A DNA stretch of 64,000 bases from Oryzias latipes (Eukaryota; Chordata; Actinopteri; Beloniformes; Adrianichthyidae): assembly GCF_002234675.1 (NCBI RefSeq), contig NC_019859.2, forward strand, positions 27,337,973 to 27,401,972. Reading direction: 5' to 3'. Of this stretch, positions 47,295 through 60,700 are shown one piece after another. Below the pieces are notes generated by a model, which did no database searches, was not told the DNA's origin, and saw nothing but the letters and a program-made list of their open reading frames with translations. The position numbers were made by a program, and so were the translations under genes. Each line of letters starts with the position of its first letter. Positions within the stretch are counted from its first letter, which is position 1.

Positions 47295-48770
47295 GGGAAT
47301 TCATTTGGTTTTTATTGAAAACAATATAAAAAATACATAAATCATTAATAAATGAGACTGTGACTTCTACGAGCAACAGCTCAGAAAAGGAACTGCAGTC
47401 CATAATGTTTTTGATTTAATCTCAATGACAGCATTCAAAGCTTTGAGAAGTTGACTTTAATCAAACAAAGCCAAAGTTTTACGATTAAAGACAAAGAAAA
47501 AAAACAAATTGCATATCTATTTACCCAAAGCACCCAAAAGAAAATAACCCAAATCATTATATATAAAAAATACATTTCTTTAGTACATACTTTAAATGTG
47601 CTTTTTTCTCATCTTTGCCTATCACTTTCACTTCTGTGCCCCCTTAGATTCTTTAACAATAACCTTTGCTCCAGGTCAGTTCACTTATAAAGGCAGTTTG
47701 GGACAGGGAGGCCTAGTTTCTCGTGGACAATAAAACATTGTGGAAAAATACTCAACAAAGCTCCCAGAGTATCCCTTACATTTCCATTCAGTATGTACAG
47801 TACACTCAGCAAAAAGAAATAAAAAAAAACAAACAGACATTACTTGGTCATTTCAAAGGTTCTATTCTGTCAGACTAAATTAATGAAAGCAAATGAAAGA
47901 CACTTTTGTAGCATAGAGCATAAAAAAAGACAAATATGGAGACTAAGCTTTTGAACAGAATTCATGGAATAGAATAGATTTTTTTTAAAGGTCCCCTAAA
48001 GTCTGAAGTTGCAGTTAATTTTTTTTGGATAGGAGTTCTAATTCTAGTTATAATTTACTCCCTTTTAACACAATCACTCTGCATTTTCATGAAGAACAGG
48101 AGATCCAAGCCAGGAAAAAAACAAAAATACGAGGACCAGAGCACATAGCTGGAGGAGCGGCCTTTGGCAGATGTTTGCCACATGAAAATAATAGTACAGA
48201 GCAGATCAACCAGTATCAATACTGAAGCTTTCGTAAAACAATTCTTTAAAGAAATAATTACTTTAAAAGGATTATTTTTCTGAAGGGTTAACCATCAGTG
48301 AAAGATAAAATAACAAACTTGCAGGTTCCCTTGATTTCTTCAGTGTTATTACCATGAGTGAAAACTTCATCAAAATTTGTTAGGGTCTGGTCCAAAACGC
48401 TTTTTTTGAGATACCATTTAGAGTTTCCAACCTCTGCAAAGCACGAAGGTTCTCAGATGAAGTCAAAGTCTCTGAAAGACCTTTAGTGTGTTTCCCTGGT
48501 GGCTGTAGGTCTAGCATTGAGTGGTGAGGAGGTTTAGTGGTGTGGCCACAATATCGGAGTTAACAACCACATGCCCTGGTTTCATTAATCAGCTCCTAGG
48601 ACAGAGTCTAACATAGAGGCAAAAAAAAACAAACAACTGCACCAGAGTCAAGATGGGCAGACAGGTTGGTGTTGAGGTTGGGACTTTGTCACATAGTTGT
48701 CATGGTGATTGCCATCATCATTTCAGCAAGGCCTGTTGATAGAGGCTTTCTGTTGTCAAGATGCAATCAG
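47295..48770 (-). other. ctnnd1 3' UTR
   Basis: About 1.5 kb between the predicted ctnnd1 stop and a minus-strand AATAAA (tttatt on the + strand at 47311-47316). It is AT-rich, has no recognisable repeat or coding frame, and stands out from its repeat-rich surroundings. Cleavage would fall near 47295. An alternative splice choice would move the stop to 48720-48718. Confidence 0.55.
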
Positions 48771-51700
48771 TTATTCGTTCCCCTGAAAAAAGAAAACATG
48801 TAAGAAAAATGAACTTGTAAAGTAGTTGCATTGGAAACTTTTATAAACACAGAGTTGGGGGGGGAAACAGGTAACCCTTAATTTATGGGTATTTCAAAAA
48901 AGTTTTTTTTCTGTAACCCTGGTTCACTACTCTTTGAATAAAGAAATACTCAGAAACACAGTTTTATCTCAATGGTCTTCACACATGTCCTCCATCATGA
49001 GAAAAATGCCACAAGAACATGTTAAAAAAAACAAAAACACAAATGTAATTGGAGTTTGTCCTAATGCCTTAGTTCACCAGTACAGGACAGGTTTCTGGAC
49101 CTGTACAGAGTTGAGGACAGAAGGGGCAGCATCTTAAGACAGGTGCAGGTGTGTCCCTTAAGGCTTTTGTGACCACTTCAAGGAACATTATTAAAAGAAT
49201 GACCATTGTCATCTGTGTGGTAAGTGTATTGTAAGTATTTGTAAGGATAATGTAAGTTACACATACTTATGACATACGGGTGATGTTGTGGTACAGTGCT
49301 TTTACGCTGCACTATGTAGTTGGTAAGGGTTGCATATTAAACTCTTACTGACCGCGTGGAAATGCTGCATGCATGGGGTAATACCGTAAGTGCTTATAGG
49401 ATGCCCACACAAAATAAGCTCTGGTTATCTAATTTCTAGGAATGGCCTGTTTGACACGGACGCTCCGGCGCTTGTTTCACCTTCGTGAAGCAGAGTGGTT
49501 CGGCACAATGCTTCGAGGCGTTTGTCCACTAGCGCAGATCACGTGGTTAATGACGTATGAAGCGCCAAATACATTGTTTGGTCGAACCAGGGTTCAGATG
49601 TCACCTGTGTTTAAACAGTGACATCTGTGACATATTCTCAAATGAATCCCGAACGCTTCCCGACTGTATTGGAATCGGTGTCAGTTCATTGCACTTTACC
49701 ATGGCTCCTGGTAAAAAAAAACGTACAGTGGCTTGGGATTGTTTCAACTCTGTCTCTCCTAATAAGACAATACACTATGAACGTTATCTATAAAAAAAAT
49801 GCTTCTATGAATTTATGATAGGCGAAATGGAGCTGTCACATTAGGGATACCTCAGTGGTGAAGTATTGTCATTGTACATGGTATTATAATGTGTGTTTTG
49901 CTGTCATAGAACTTCTGACAGAAAACGTCACACACTTTTTTTTAATCATTATTAACAAGATTTTTATGATTTACATTTTTTCCTTTCCACATTGAAACAT
50001 TACAAGGAGCTGGGTAGCTCGGTGATGTGAAATTTGGTGGAGGAGGAATTATAGTCTGGGGTTGTTTTTAAGGACTTGGTCTTGACCCCTTAGTTCCAGT
50101 GAAAGGAACACTGAATGCTTCAGGACACCAAAAAATTTTGGACAATTAAACAATTAGAGAGAGACTGAGAGCCAGGCCTTCTCAACCAACACCAGTGTGT
50201 GATCTCACCAATGCTCTATTGGAAGATTGGTCTAAAATTCTTATGAACACACTCCTCAACATTGTGGACAGACTCCCCAGAAGAGTTGAAGCTGTAATTG
50301 CTGCAAAAGGTGGAGCAACATCATATTCCCAACTCTGTGGGTTAGGAATGGGATGGCACTTCAGCTCATCTGTGAGTCAAGGCAGGTGAGCCAATACTTT
50401 TGGTAATATAGTGTACTTCAGCCTTATTTACCCTTATGTGTTCCCTACGATCTGTCAACCACAGCATGCGCGTCCCCTACGGACTCACCGTCTACCATTT
50501 TGATATTTCCTGCGGGCAACTTGGGTGACCCGTACAGCTTTGCCCATTTTTTGCCCACAGAAATCCCGTATCTACCCGTAAGGGGAGTTGTGACTACAGG
50601 ATGCAATGCAGCCGTGCAGGACTGTGTTTGTGCAGTTTTCTCATGGGGTCAGCCTACCTGTGCACCTGTGGCAGCAGTGTCCAACTGGCCATCTCGGTTA
50701 GATGTGGAGCCTAAATGAGACACATGGAAAACCATTCAAACAAGTATGCACTAGTGACTAGTCTGTCATGCAAAGGTCTCACATCTTTAAAAAATATTAT
50801 AAAATTGTATAAAAATAACTGAACTGAAAAAACTAGCTTTCTCTATCCCATAATTAAATAATAGTGTTAAGTGTGTGTCCTTTTGTTGTTGTTTTAAATT
50901 CAACTTGCCTTTTTCAAAATTCCTGTCACCTGGCTCATCTTTGCTATCTGAAAAAATAAAAAGATGAAAACAAAGAGTAAAAATAGAAGTTTATATGGAA
51001 ACATACGAGTAAAGGATAAATTCAGGCATAACACTTAATTTTAAATGATTGAAACATATTCACTTACAAAGACTGAAGTGATACTGTCTAAAAAAGCACT
51101 AGCATTACCCTTTATGCACTTCAAAATGCTTTTTTCTAGATTAAACTTTTCAGAATTTAGAAAACCACGTCTGGCACAGGCATGCCCTTAACTAGAGTAA
51201 CAACAGAGGGGAGTATTTTATTCCCAAGGTTTTGCAATGAAAGAGCAAAACTATCTAAATAATGAACGAATCTCATCTCTACCGTTTAATAGGTGAGTCG
51301 TTTCTTCAGGGACCTTTTCTTTAGGGGGCTCTTTTTCAGAACTTCCTTTGGATTTTTTGTTGCTTGGGGGTTTTTTTGTCAACTCAAAGTCAGTCTTTTT
51401 ATACTTGTTCTTCAATAAAGTACGACGCAGTCCTTTGTGATCCCACAGTTTCTGCAGCACCAAGCTGGCTGCCCGAACCTCACGCTCTGAATATCGGTTG
51501 CTGTTTTTTGACCTAAAAAGACATGAACAGAAGGAACACATCAAGAGTATGTTAATTGAACATGGAAAGGGCTAGAAACCTGAGAAAAAGTTAAAATATA
51601 AAACAGAAATGAATCATTACTCAGGATTTTTTAGTTGCACCAGTTTATAGAGTTCCTGTGTTTTCTTGGGATCTTCTTGTGTTTTCTTGGAATCTTTTGG

Positions 51701-54700
51701 GAGCAGGGTTTTGGCAGCTTCAAGACTCTGGCCTAATATCACATAGAGGGCGCTGAGCACTGCCATCCTGGTCTGTTCGGAATACATCAAAGGACCCTCC
51801 CCATCGGGCAGCTTAGACATCAGCTTAGGAACGGCCATCAAACCTGATAACGGATGGAAAAACTGAAATTTTCCGAACATACGCAGTCTGAACTGGTCAC
51901 CAACTCATGTCCTAAGGCAACAAAAAATCATTGAATCTTTCCATCACATCCAACAATACAGCTCTTTGGGACTCACCCAGTTCAGTTGTGTGGAGTGGGT
52001 CTAAGGCCAGGTTACACAGGGCTCCAGACATGGCTTGGATCACTAGCTCATTCTCATGATCCAGGTGCTTCACCATTTTCTCATAAGATTTCTGCTCCAT
52101 CACCTTGGCACGGACTTCTCGTCCACACTAAACAGACATGCATGTTCAATGTTTTTAATAATTCTAATTCAATCAAATATCCTTATTTGCTAAATTTGAA
52201 ACATGTCCCATATCATTGACCATCACAGGTTCATTTCCCTCCTTGCCCGCATGTGTCGAAGTGCCCTTGGGCAAGACACTGAACCCCACATTGCTCCTGG
52301 TTATAGGTTGGCGCCATTGTTTGGCAGCAAAGTCGCCATCAGTGTGTGAATGTGTGAATGGGACTGTGATTGTAAAGTGCTTTGGGCCTTAAAGCAAGGT
52401 AGAAAAGTACTATATCAGCATATGCCATCTATCATTGACTGAATGTGGAGCTCAGACACTTTGAAAATTGGGCCAGCAAAACGGGAACCAAACCTGCAAC
52501 CTTCCAATGAGTGGTCAACAGCTCTCCTACTGCCCCACAGAAGTCACGTAAAAGTATAAAATGATGGTTACCCCATGCTCTAAGTATTGAGTCTCTACTT
52601 ATCTGCCAATTTGCTGAACAAAAATTATATACAGAGATTTTTAAGGAAAATCTTTGGTGAAATTGAAGCAAAGGGAGATAGATATGTCCTTCCATCATCA
52701 CCCTTTAGTCTGATCCACAGCTACAGCAGTCCCACGTCATATTTAACATTGATTTCACCTTTATCATCATCATAGAAAACTGTAAATGTTTTTTTATTCT
52801 CCCTCTTTATCTTAAATATGTCGGCTGGTGTTGTAAAGGGAACGCCTCAGAACCAGCATCACTTACAGTCCAGTCTCCAGCACACAGGTTCTGAATGGCT
52901 CCAGCTGATGCTTCCAACACATGAGGATTTTTAGAATCCAAAAGGCGCCCGTATTCTTTGATCAGTTCTGGCTGACACAGCAGCTCCCAGCCTGTATGAT
53001 GTGTCAAAGGAACGAGTAATCAAGGACAAAAAGCAGCAAGTACAAAAAAAAACAGAAAGGTAGTGAGGACAACACAATAGGCCATCATTAAGTCTGAGCT
53101 CACCTTTAGCAGATGTGTTTGTCATGGCCTGTCTTTCATTCTCTCTGATTCCTAGAAAACAAATGCAAACCTTCAAATACAGACAGTCCAGTCTCTTATC
53201 ACAACATCCACAGTCTACTGCTGTTTTCCCTAACCCTTATGCTATCTTGTGGGGTCCAGATGACCCCACTCTCAGAGAGAGTGAGGTCATGTGGACCCCA
53301 CAAGACAGTGGGATGAACCTTTTTTCTTCAATGGTGTGTGATTTTTAATGGAGTCTATGGATTACATGAAATCCTCTTCACCTTTATCCACCTTTGTCAT
53401 GGTAGGTATAACACGTCAATGTAAGGGTGGGGTCATCTGGACCCCACATGATAGCACAAGGGCTAAGGCAAGAGCGAGCAGCAAACATTATTGGGCAAAA
53501 AAATGCTTACCTTTGGAAAACCGGGAACAATGGAGATGACGGAAGGAAATAGAATGAGAAGGAAAAATTAGACAAATGAAGCAGCCATAGCTGAGATATC
53601 CAGTTCATAACACTGACACATATTCGCCTTGTTATATCCCCGCATCACAACACAGAATGCAGTGTGTTCCAAATTATTATGCAAATTGTATTTAAGTGTC
53701 AAAAAGATGACATTTTTTCTTTTTCGATAAAACTCATGGAGGATATTGTATCTCAGGGCTCTTGGTTTGCTGACATCAATCTTCAACAACTGTGATAAAT
53801 AGTTTGCCAGGTAAGTTCAACCTTTGTTATCTAATATTTAATATATACTCTAATGGTTATTGACTTGAAAATAATGCTGTTATTTTCCTTGAGTTTTTAG
53901 AAAATTCATAGAAAATTAGCATATGATTTGGAACACGCTGTAAACAGATGAATTTAAAAAAAGAGGGATAAAAAAAAACACATTGTTGACAATACTTTGA
54001 AAGTAAGTAGATGTAAAATGGACTAAAGAAACACTTTATTGACACAGACTTCTACTCCTGCGGGAGCCGAAGCGTTGACCCCTCATGGAGGACGCCGTCT
54101 CCTTGTAGTGATCATGGTTTGGGATTTCAATGTGCAAGTGATAGGACAGGTTCCGCAGTACACAAACACAGTTCTCTGTCAACTGCAGACACGGATAAAA
54201 AAATGTGTTGAGTAAAAAAATGAAGGAAATACTAATATGGAAATTGTCACAGTAAAGTTTGCATTTTTAAACAAAAGAAAGCCATTGGAAACCAGTCTAA
54301 CGTAAATGCATTTAAAATAAAGATAGATAAACTTCTACGTACTTTGTTTTCAGGGTCAGACTGTGACTTGATGATGTGCACGACAGAATCAATCAATCCT
54401 TTGCATTCCCTGATTTTCTTCCTCTCATCAATCTCTGCAGCGCTGACATTTCTTTATAAGAAAGGAAAAGAAAAAAATAGTCATGGAAAAAGCCCAAGAA
54501 CGGAATGTGGCACATGGAAACCTGAAAATTATCGAAATACTCATCTTTTCAGATAAATGAAAGATTCCAATACACAATATTAACCCCCCCCCCCCCCCAA
54601 TACACACACACACACACACCTCCACCCCCCCAAAAAAATAATATAATAAATAAAAAGAAAAAAATCAAAAGGGCTCTATGCTATGCACAGAACTGTGTAA

Positions 54701-57700
54701 AGTATTTCTGGTTAAAATCCAGACGGCTGACTTATGCTGGAAACGCGGTATCAGATAAATCCTTTATGACGTCTCCACACTTTCTCAAAAGATGGTGAGT
54801 TACAGAATATTTGGCAAGATCGCATTCAGGTGACAGACCACACCGGGTTGTCATTTTATTCCTGATGACCTAATCAGGATATTTATTTTAACATTCTTTT
54901 GACAGTCTTTTCATCAGTTTTTTAAATACATCATCATTTAGTTTTTCCATTTCAAGAAAATGTTACACTTTTTGATCCATTGTTCCTTGTTTGCTTTTTA
55001 ATAACTCAAATGAAAATGAATATTATAATTGTACACCATTTAAAATAATTTGATCTACAGTCAGTGTATGACTACATTTATTTATAGACTTGACCTGAGC
55101 TCCTTCTTAATTATTTCATATTATTACGCATAGAAAAAAGGACTTATTTTTATTGATCAATATCAACATTCAAAATTCTCTACATTTTTGTTTCAACTTC
55201 CATGAAAGAGGGTACCGCCACTCCTTGTTGTCCATTTAAACCACTGCTAAAGCTGTCTGTTTGCTGCCCCCTCCAGATAAAACTGATGTAAGTTCCATGT
55301 AATTTCAGAGGTTTTACGTCATACTCTGCAGTATAAAAGCCTCCCCTGCTCAGGGCGCCTCCCCTAGCCACGCCCCCTTTTTTATTTGCATTTTTCAAAT
55401 CTGAGCTGAGTCAGCCCCCAACCGTCCTGTTGCGTTACCCTTTCACTTTGAATTTTGAATTTTATATGGAATGGGAGTTTTTTAAAATGATGTTAGAATC
55501 TAGGACATGCTGGCATGTTGTTACGGTGAAATCCTGCTCCAAAATTGACATCCCTGTAGGGGTTTTAAGTATTTTGATCTACAAAAACGTATGTGGTTCT
55601 TTTGTATTTTCTAGCGAATGTGCTGATGGAATTACTATTCACATTTTTTCATTTCAGAGATACTTAATATAAATTATCTGCAAAATTGTAAACAGAATTG
55701 ACAAAGCCTCTTGAAAAAGAGATGTTCAACTTCAAAACACCTTTCAAAACATTTTCTGTTATTGAATCATCCTGCATGAATGAAAGTCTTAAGAAATTTT
55801 TTTATAAACTGACTAATAAAGTACGTCATATTCACACATAGGCGGCAACTTGGACAGCTCAGTGACACTGGCCAAAAGTTTAAAGGCTTCCAATCAGTAG
55901 ATGACTGCTATAAAGAGTTAGTATTGGTGTACTTTGTCTTTCCTGTTGATTCTCTGCAAAGCTTAGATACTAATGGTACACAAAGCAATATAAATGTAGG
56001 TGTTCTAATTCCTTCCATTGCCAAAGCTATATGAAATCAAGCCTCCAGGCATGCACACTGCTTTTACAAACATTTGCAAAAGAATGGGTTGATCTCAGTG
56101 ATTTTATGTTATGGTACTTGGTCAAGATGTTAACTGTGCAACTGGACTGATTGATCAACATGTTCACATCCCAACTCGTCATATTCTGACGCTTCAATAG
56201 GGACCCTTCTGCATCACATATCGACTCTTTCGGGGAGCCCATCTCGCCATTTTTTGATGTGCTGAAAATAAGAGGTCTTAAATTGCTGGTGATTGATTTA
56301 GATTGTCATTTATTAATTCATGTTCTAAACCTTTTTTCAGCCTATCCAGGCCACTTGTGGGTGAGGGCAGGGGACATCCTGGACAGGTCATCAGTCTGTT
56401 GCAGGGCCACAAATCACACACCCATGCACACCTAGGGACACTTTAGAGTGACCAATTAACCTATGAAGTTTTTGGATGGTGGGAGGAAGCTGGAGTCCCT
56501 GGAGAAAACCCTGACATGCATGGGGAGAACATGCAAATTCCACACAGAAAGGTCCCTATTGATGTTCTGTTTCAGGTCTCCCAGCCGGGTCTTGAGCCGG
56601 GGGCCTTTTTGCTGTGAGGTGAGAGCGCTAACCATTACGCCACCATGCAGCCCTATTTACATTTTCAAACATAAAAAATACATTTACTTTCACTTCTGTT
56701 TAACCGTGCTGCTTTCGGACAATATAAGGGGGGGAAAAAAACTTTTCTTTATTTAAATATTATTTTTATTATTATTATTATTGACGCAGAAGTCCGAATC
56801 TGTGAAACTTTACCAAGGTGATTAAATTGGAACAGGCAGCGCGTTGTAAAACGATGAGATGGGCTAACTAGAAGCGTCAATATTTGACACGGAGGGGGTC
56901 CCTAGGCATGCGTCCATATACAGTACAGACCACCTGGACACACCTTCTCATTCAAATGAATGGGAAGGTGTGTCCAAACCTTTGGTCTGTACTGTACATG
57001 ACAAGTTGGTGTGAAAATGTGTGTGAAAAGGCACAAAATGGTAAGCTGTGTGAAACTGACAGCCGGGGTTGTGCATGGCACTCAGAGGTCACCACCTTCT
57101 ATAGTGTCAACTATTAGACCTCCAAACCTCCGGTGTCTTTCAGATTAACGAAAGAACAAAACACGGACGGCTTTGTGGAATGGGTTTCCATTTCAAAGCA
57201 GCTCCATCAAAGTGGATTGGAGCTACAAAGTTCACTGGAAAAGATGAATCATGATTCTTCATCTAGTCTGGCTTTGGTTGTTGCCAGAACATTGTGCTAA
57301 ATGTAAAGTAACCAAGCTCCAAGCAAGCAGGGTTATGGTCTGGGCTTGCTTCTCAGGAGCTCAGCTCCCCCCTCAGTTTTAGTGAAGTCAACAAGAGATT
57401 CAGGATCATTCTGAACTCACAATTTTGTCAGAACCCTTTGGGGATGGTCATTTACTGCTCCATATTCATATGGTTGAGCAATTATGATGTGGAAAGACAA
57501 GCACATAATCCTAACTTCCACCTGACAGAAGACCTTTATGATGAATTGGAGCAAAGGCTGTTGTGAGCTAGAGCTGCGTGTTAGAAATGTCAATGATTGA
57601 CCTCACAACTGTTAATGTCAAACTTCCACAGGATGGTTTATGGAAAGTAAATAAATTATAGGGAACTATTACTGCATATTTTTCAGGTGCCAGGAACTCT

Positions 57701-60700
57701 CACAATAGTCCTACTATGAAAAGATAAAATACAGTATCAAAAACTTTTGTGATTTTTAGTACAAGGTAAAGCCTAATGCAATGGTAGAAGTGAAACATTC
57801 AGCAAAGAAATTAATAGGAAAACAGTGCAGGGAAAGATAGTTCAAGGACAAAATTGCAAATGAGGATAGAGATGTACAACCTCAAATTCGTAAAAGAAAA
57901 AAGGAGAAAGGAGGTGTGATATCCCATTAAGTGGGATCCAGTGGCAAATGTCAAAACCTGGTTGGGACTGCGTGTCTATTTCGGGTTAATTAAGTTTATA
58001 CCTGGTTCAGATCAGTTTTATTTTCTGCATTTCTTACATTTATCAAGTTCTTAAGTACCATAATCAGTTAAAATTATTTTTCCATAAAGTCCTGTCTACA
58101 TTTTTATGTATACACAAGATTTACTCTAAACTGCAACTAACCGCATTTACTGCAATAAAAAGATTTACATTGATGTAATTTGTTAAAAGCAAAAATCAAC
58201 TGTTTGGACGTGTTCACTACAACCTGTCACTTAGAGCATGCCCATAGTAAAAAAAATATCCACAAACATTTTTGGTGAACAAACTCTCACAGTGGTGTAC
58301 AAACATGATATTTCCTATTTCCGTACAGCTTTGACTATTTTTCATCTGCAGTTACCCCGTGTCCACACATAAGGGCAGTTGTGACGAAGAGCCCAGGTGA
58401 ATATGGTCTCTGAAAAGGTCCAGGCAAAAACGCTGTGTCCTCAGCGGATCTACTGCTGCCCCCCCCCCCTCTTCTATTTGTTGTGGTTCTGTGGGCCAAT
58501 GCCTCCTCAAGGGGCACAAAACCTGCTGCTTATTCCCACAATTAGCACCTCCATCCCTGCTAGCCATCAAGGACACTATTTATTCCTGAGGAGGACCTCC
58601 AGCCAGCGCCAGATTACTGTTCGCCTTGTGCGTTTCTAACATTTAGTTGCATCAAAGAGCTACTAAACTCCAACTTTTGCACAATCCCTTCCAGAAAGTC
58701 CATCCTATCTGCCTGTTTGACCACCTGCAAGTCCCTCTGCCATCATCCCTCATCCTCCTCAGCCAAGACATAATAAATCACTTCACTTCTACCAGTTTGT
58801 GTCCGCACTTGGATTCAGTCATCCACCACCTTCTCCTAACACTCTTCCTCTCCATGTAGAATCGAATCCATGGGTTTCACCATCCCTACTTGGAGTCAGC
58901 TTATCAGCCCTCCTGTATGGAGTGATATTTCTGCCACCATTTTGCACACAAAACTTTCTAATTTGAACACAAAACTTTCTAAGTTTTTTGCTCAAAAATG
59001 GTTTTTTTGCTCAAATTTTTTTTTTTGCTTTCAAAAACGTTTTTTGCGTTTGCAAAACGCATTTTTTTATGTGCGTTGTGTCAAATCTCGCTTTTGTCTT
59101 CTCTTTGATTTTGCTGACTACTTTGAGCGCGACTTAGCGTGACATGACTGCCACTGGCATTGCCAAAAAGAAATTCGCATACATTGTGTGTCATCTCACT
59201 TTTTTCCTATCTTTGCTAAGTTAAGTTTTGGTTTGACGTGACCAAGCTGCCATCAAACAGCTGCTGATTGGTCCAGATTCTAACCAATCAAATCCCCATA
59301 TGAATCTAACATGGTGTCTGCTGCCGAGGCTCAGAGGCTGAACCAGCTCTTTTTACGATCATTTTTGGATGAAGACGTTTTCATTTTTTAAATAATTCAT
59401 AATAATTCATACTTTCTTTTTTTTTTTTGCATTCGTTCATTTTTATGAAGTCCGATTTGTGAATTTATGGCTGAGGATCTCCTGAAACTGTAGTTTATCT
59501 GCTGACATTACATCAACAGGTCTGTTTGATCTGTGAATCCTGCAGAGCAAAATATTAGTGAAAAGTGTTATTTTCTTTAAGGTCTGTTTGTTAAAACAAA
59601 ACAATAAAAGATTCAAAGCACATATTATTTTATGCTGCACACGTGTTTGGGATCAGATGAACAGCAGGAATGAGCAAAAGAATGATGGCTCACCACAGGA
59701 GACTCAATGCATTTATCAGAAGCATTTTTAACTTTTATGTAAATTTTCACCAGTGTCTCATGTTTTAAAACTTGTGAGCGTTTGTCAAAAAATTTAAAAA
59801 TATTAGTCATCAAAAATGCTATTTTCTCTTAATATTTCAACAATTATTTATTAAAATAAAACAATAGTTCAGATACAAATCTTAAAAAGTTTAACTTCTT
59901 CCGGCTGGATGGAGTCGGAGCTCGGACGTTTTTTTTTGGCTGCAGACGTTTTAAACACGTTGGTCTCTGCACAGACATGAATAAATACTAAACTCTGTTT
60001 TATTTTAGCTGCTTTGCTGCTCCTTCTGGGTTTTACTCTGAGACAAACGGGCCAGAGTGCTTGAAAACGGCAGAACCCCGTACGAACAGAACCGACACAA
60101 AGTCCAAAGTCAATGTCTGCCTCGGAGTACCGTCAATAAGAGACAGAGACACTTGATTGGTTAGAATCTGGACCAATCAGCAGCTGTTTGATGGCAGCTT
60201 GTCACATCAAGCCGAAACTTAACTTGGCAAAGATAGGAAAAAAGTGAGATGACACACAACGTATGCGAATTTCTTTTTGGCGATGCCAGTGGCAGTCATA
60301 TCACGCTAAGTCGCGCTCAAAGTAGTCAGCAAAATCAAAGAGAAGACAAAAGCGAGATTTGACACAACGCACATACAAAAATGTGTTTCGCAAACGCCAA
60401 AAACGTTTTTGAAAGCAAAAAAAAAAAATTGGAGCAAAAAAAAAAAAATTGGAGCAAAAAACTTAGAAAGTTTTGTGTTCAACTTAGAAAGTTTTGTGTG
60501 CAACATGGTGGCAGAAATATCACTCCATACTCCTGCTCTGACCTCTATCTAAGATGTGCCTGCTCCAGCATTCATCACCAGTTCATTTGCCCTCTAAAGT
60601 GCAGTACTTGGTCTCTGGTAATTCTAGTATTTCATGTAGTTATGCCTACATCTTCGTCCTACTCTCTTATATTCACGCCAACCTCCTTATCTGCAGGAAC

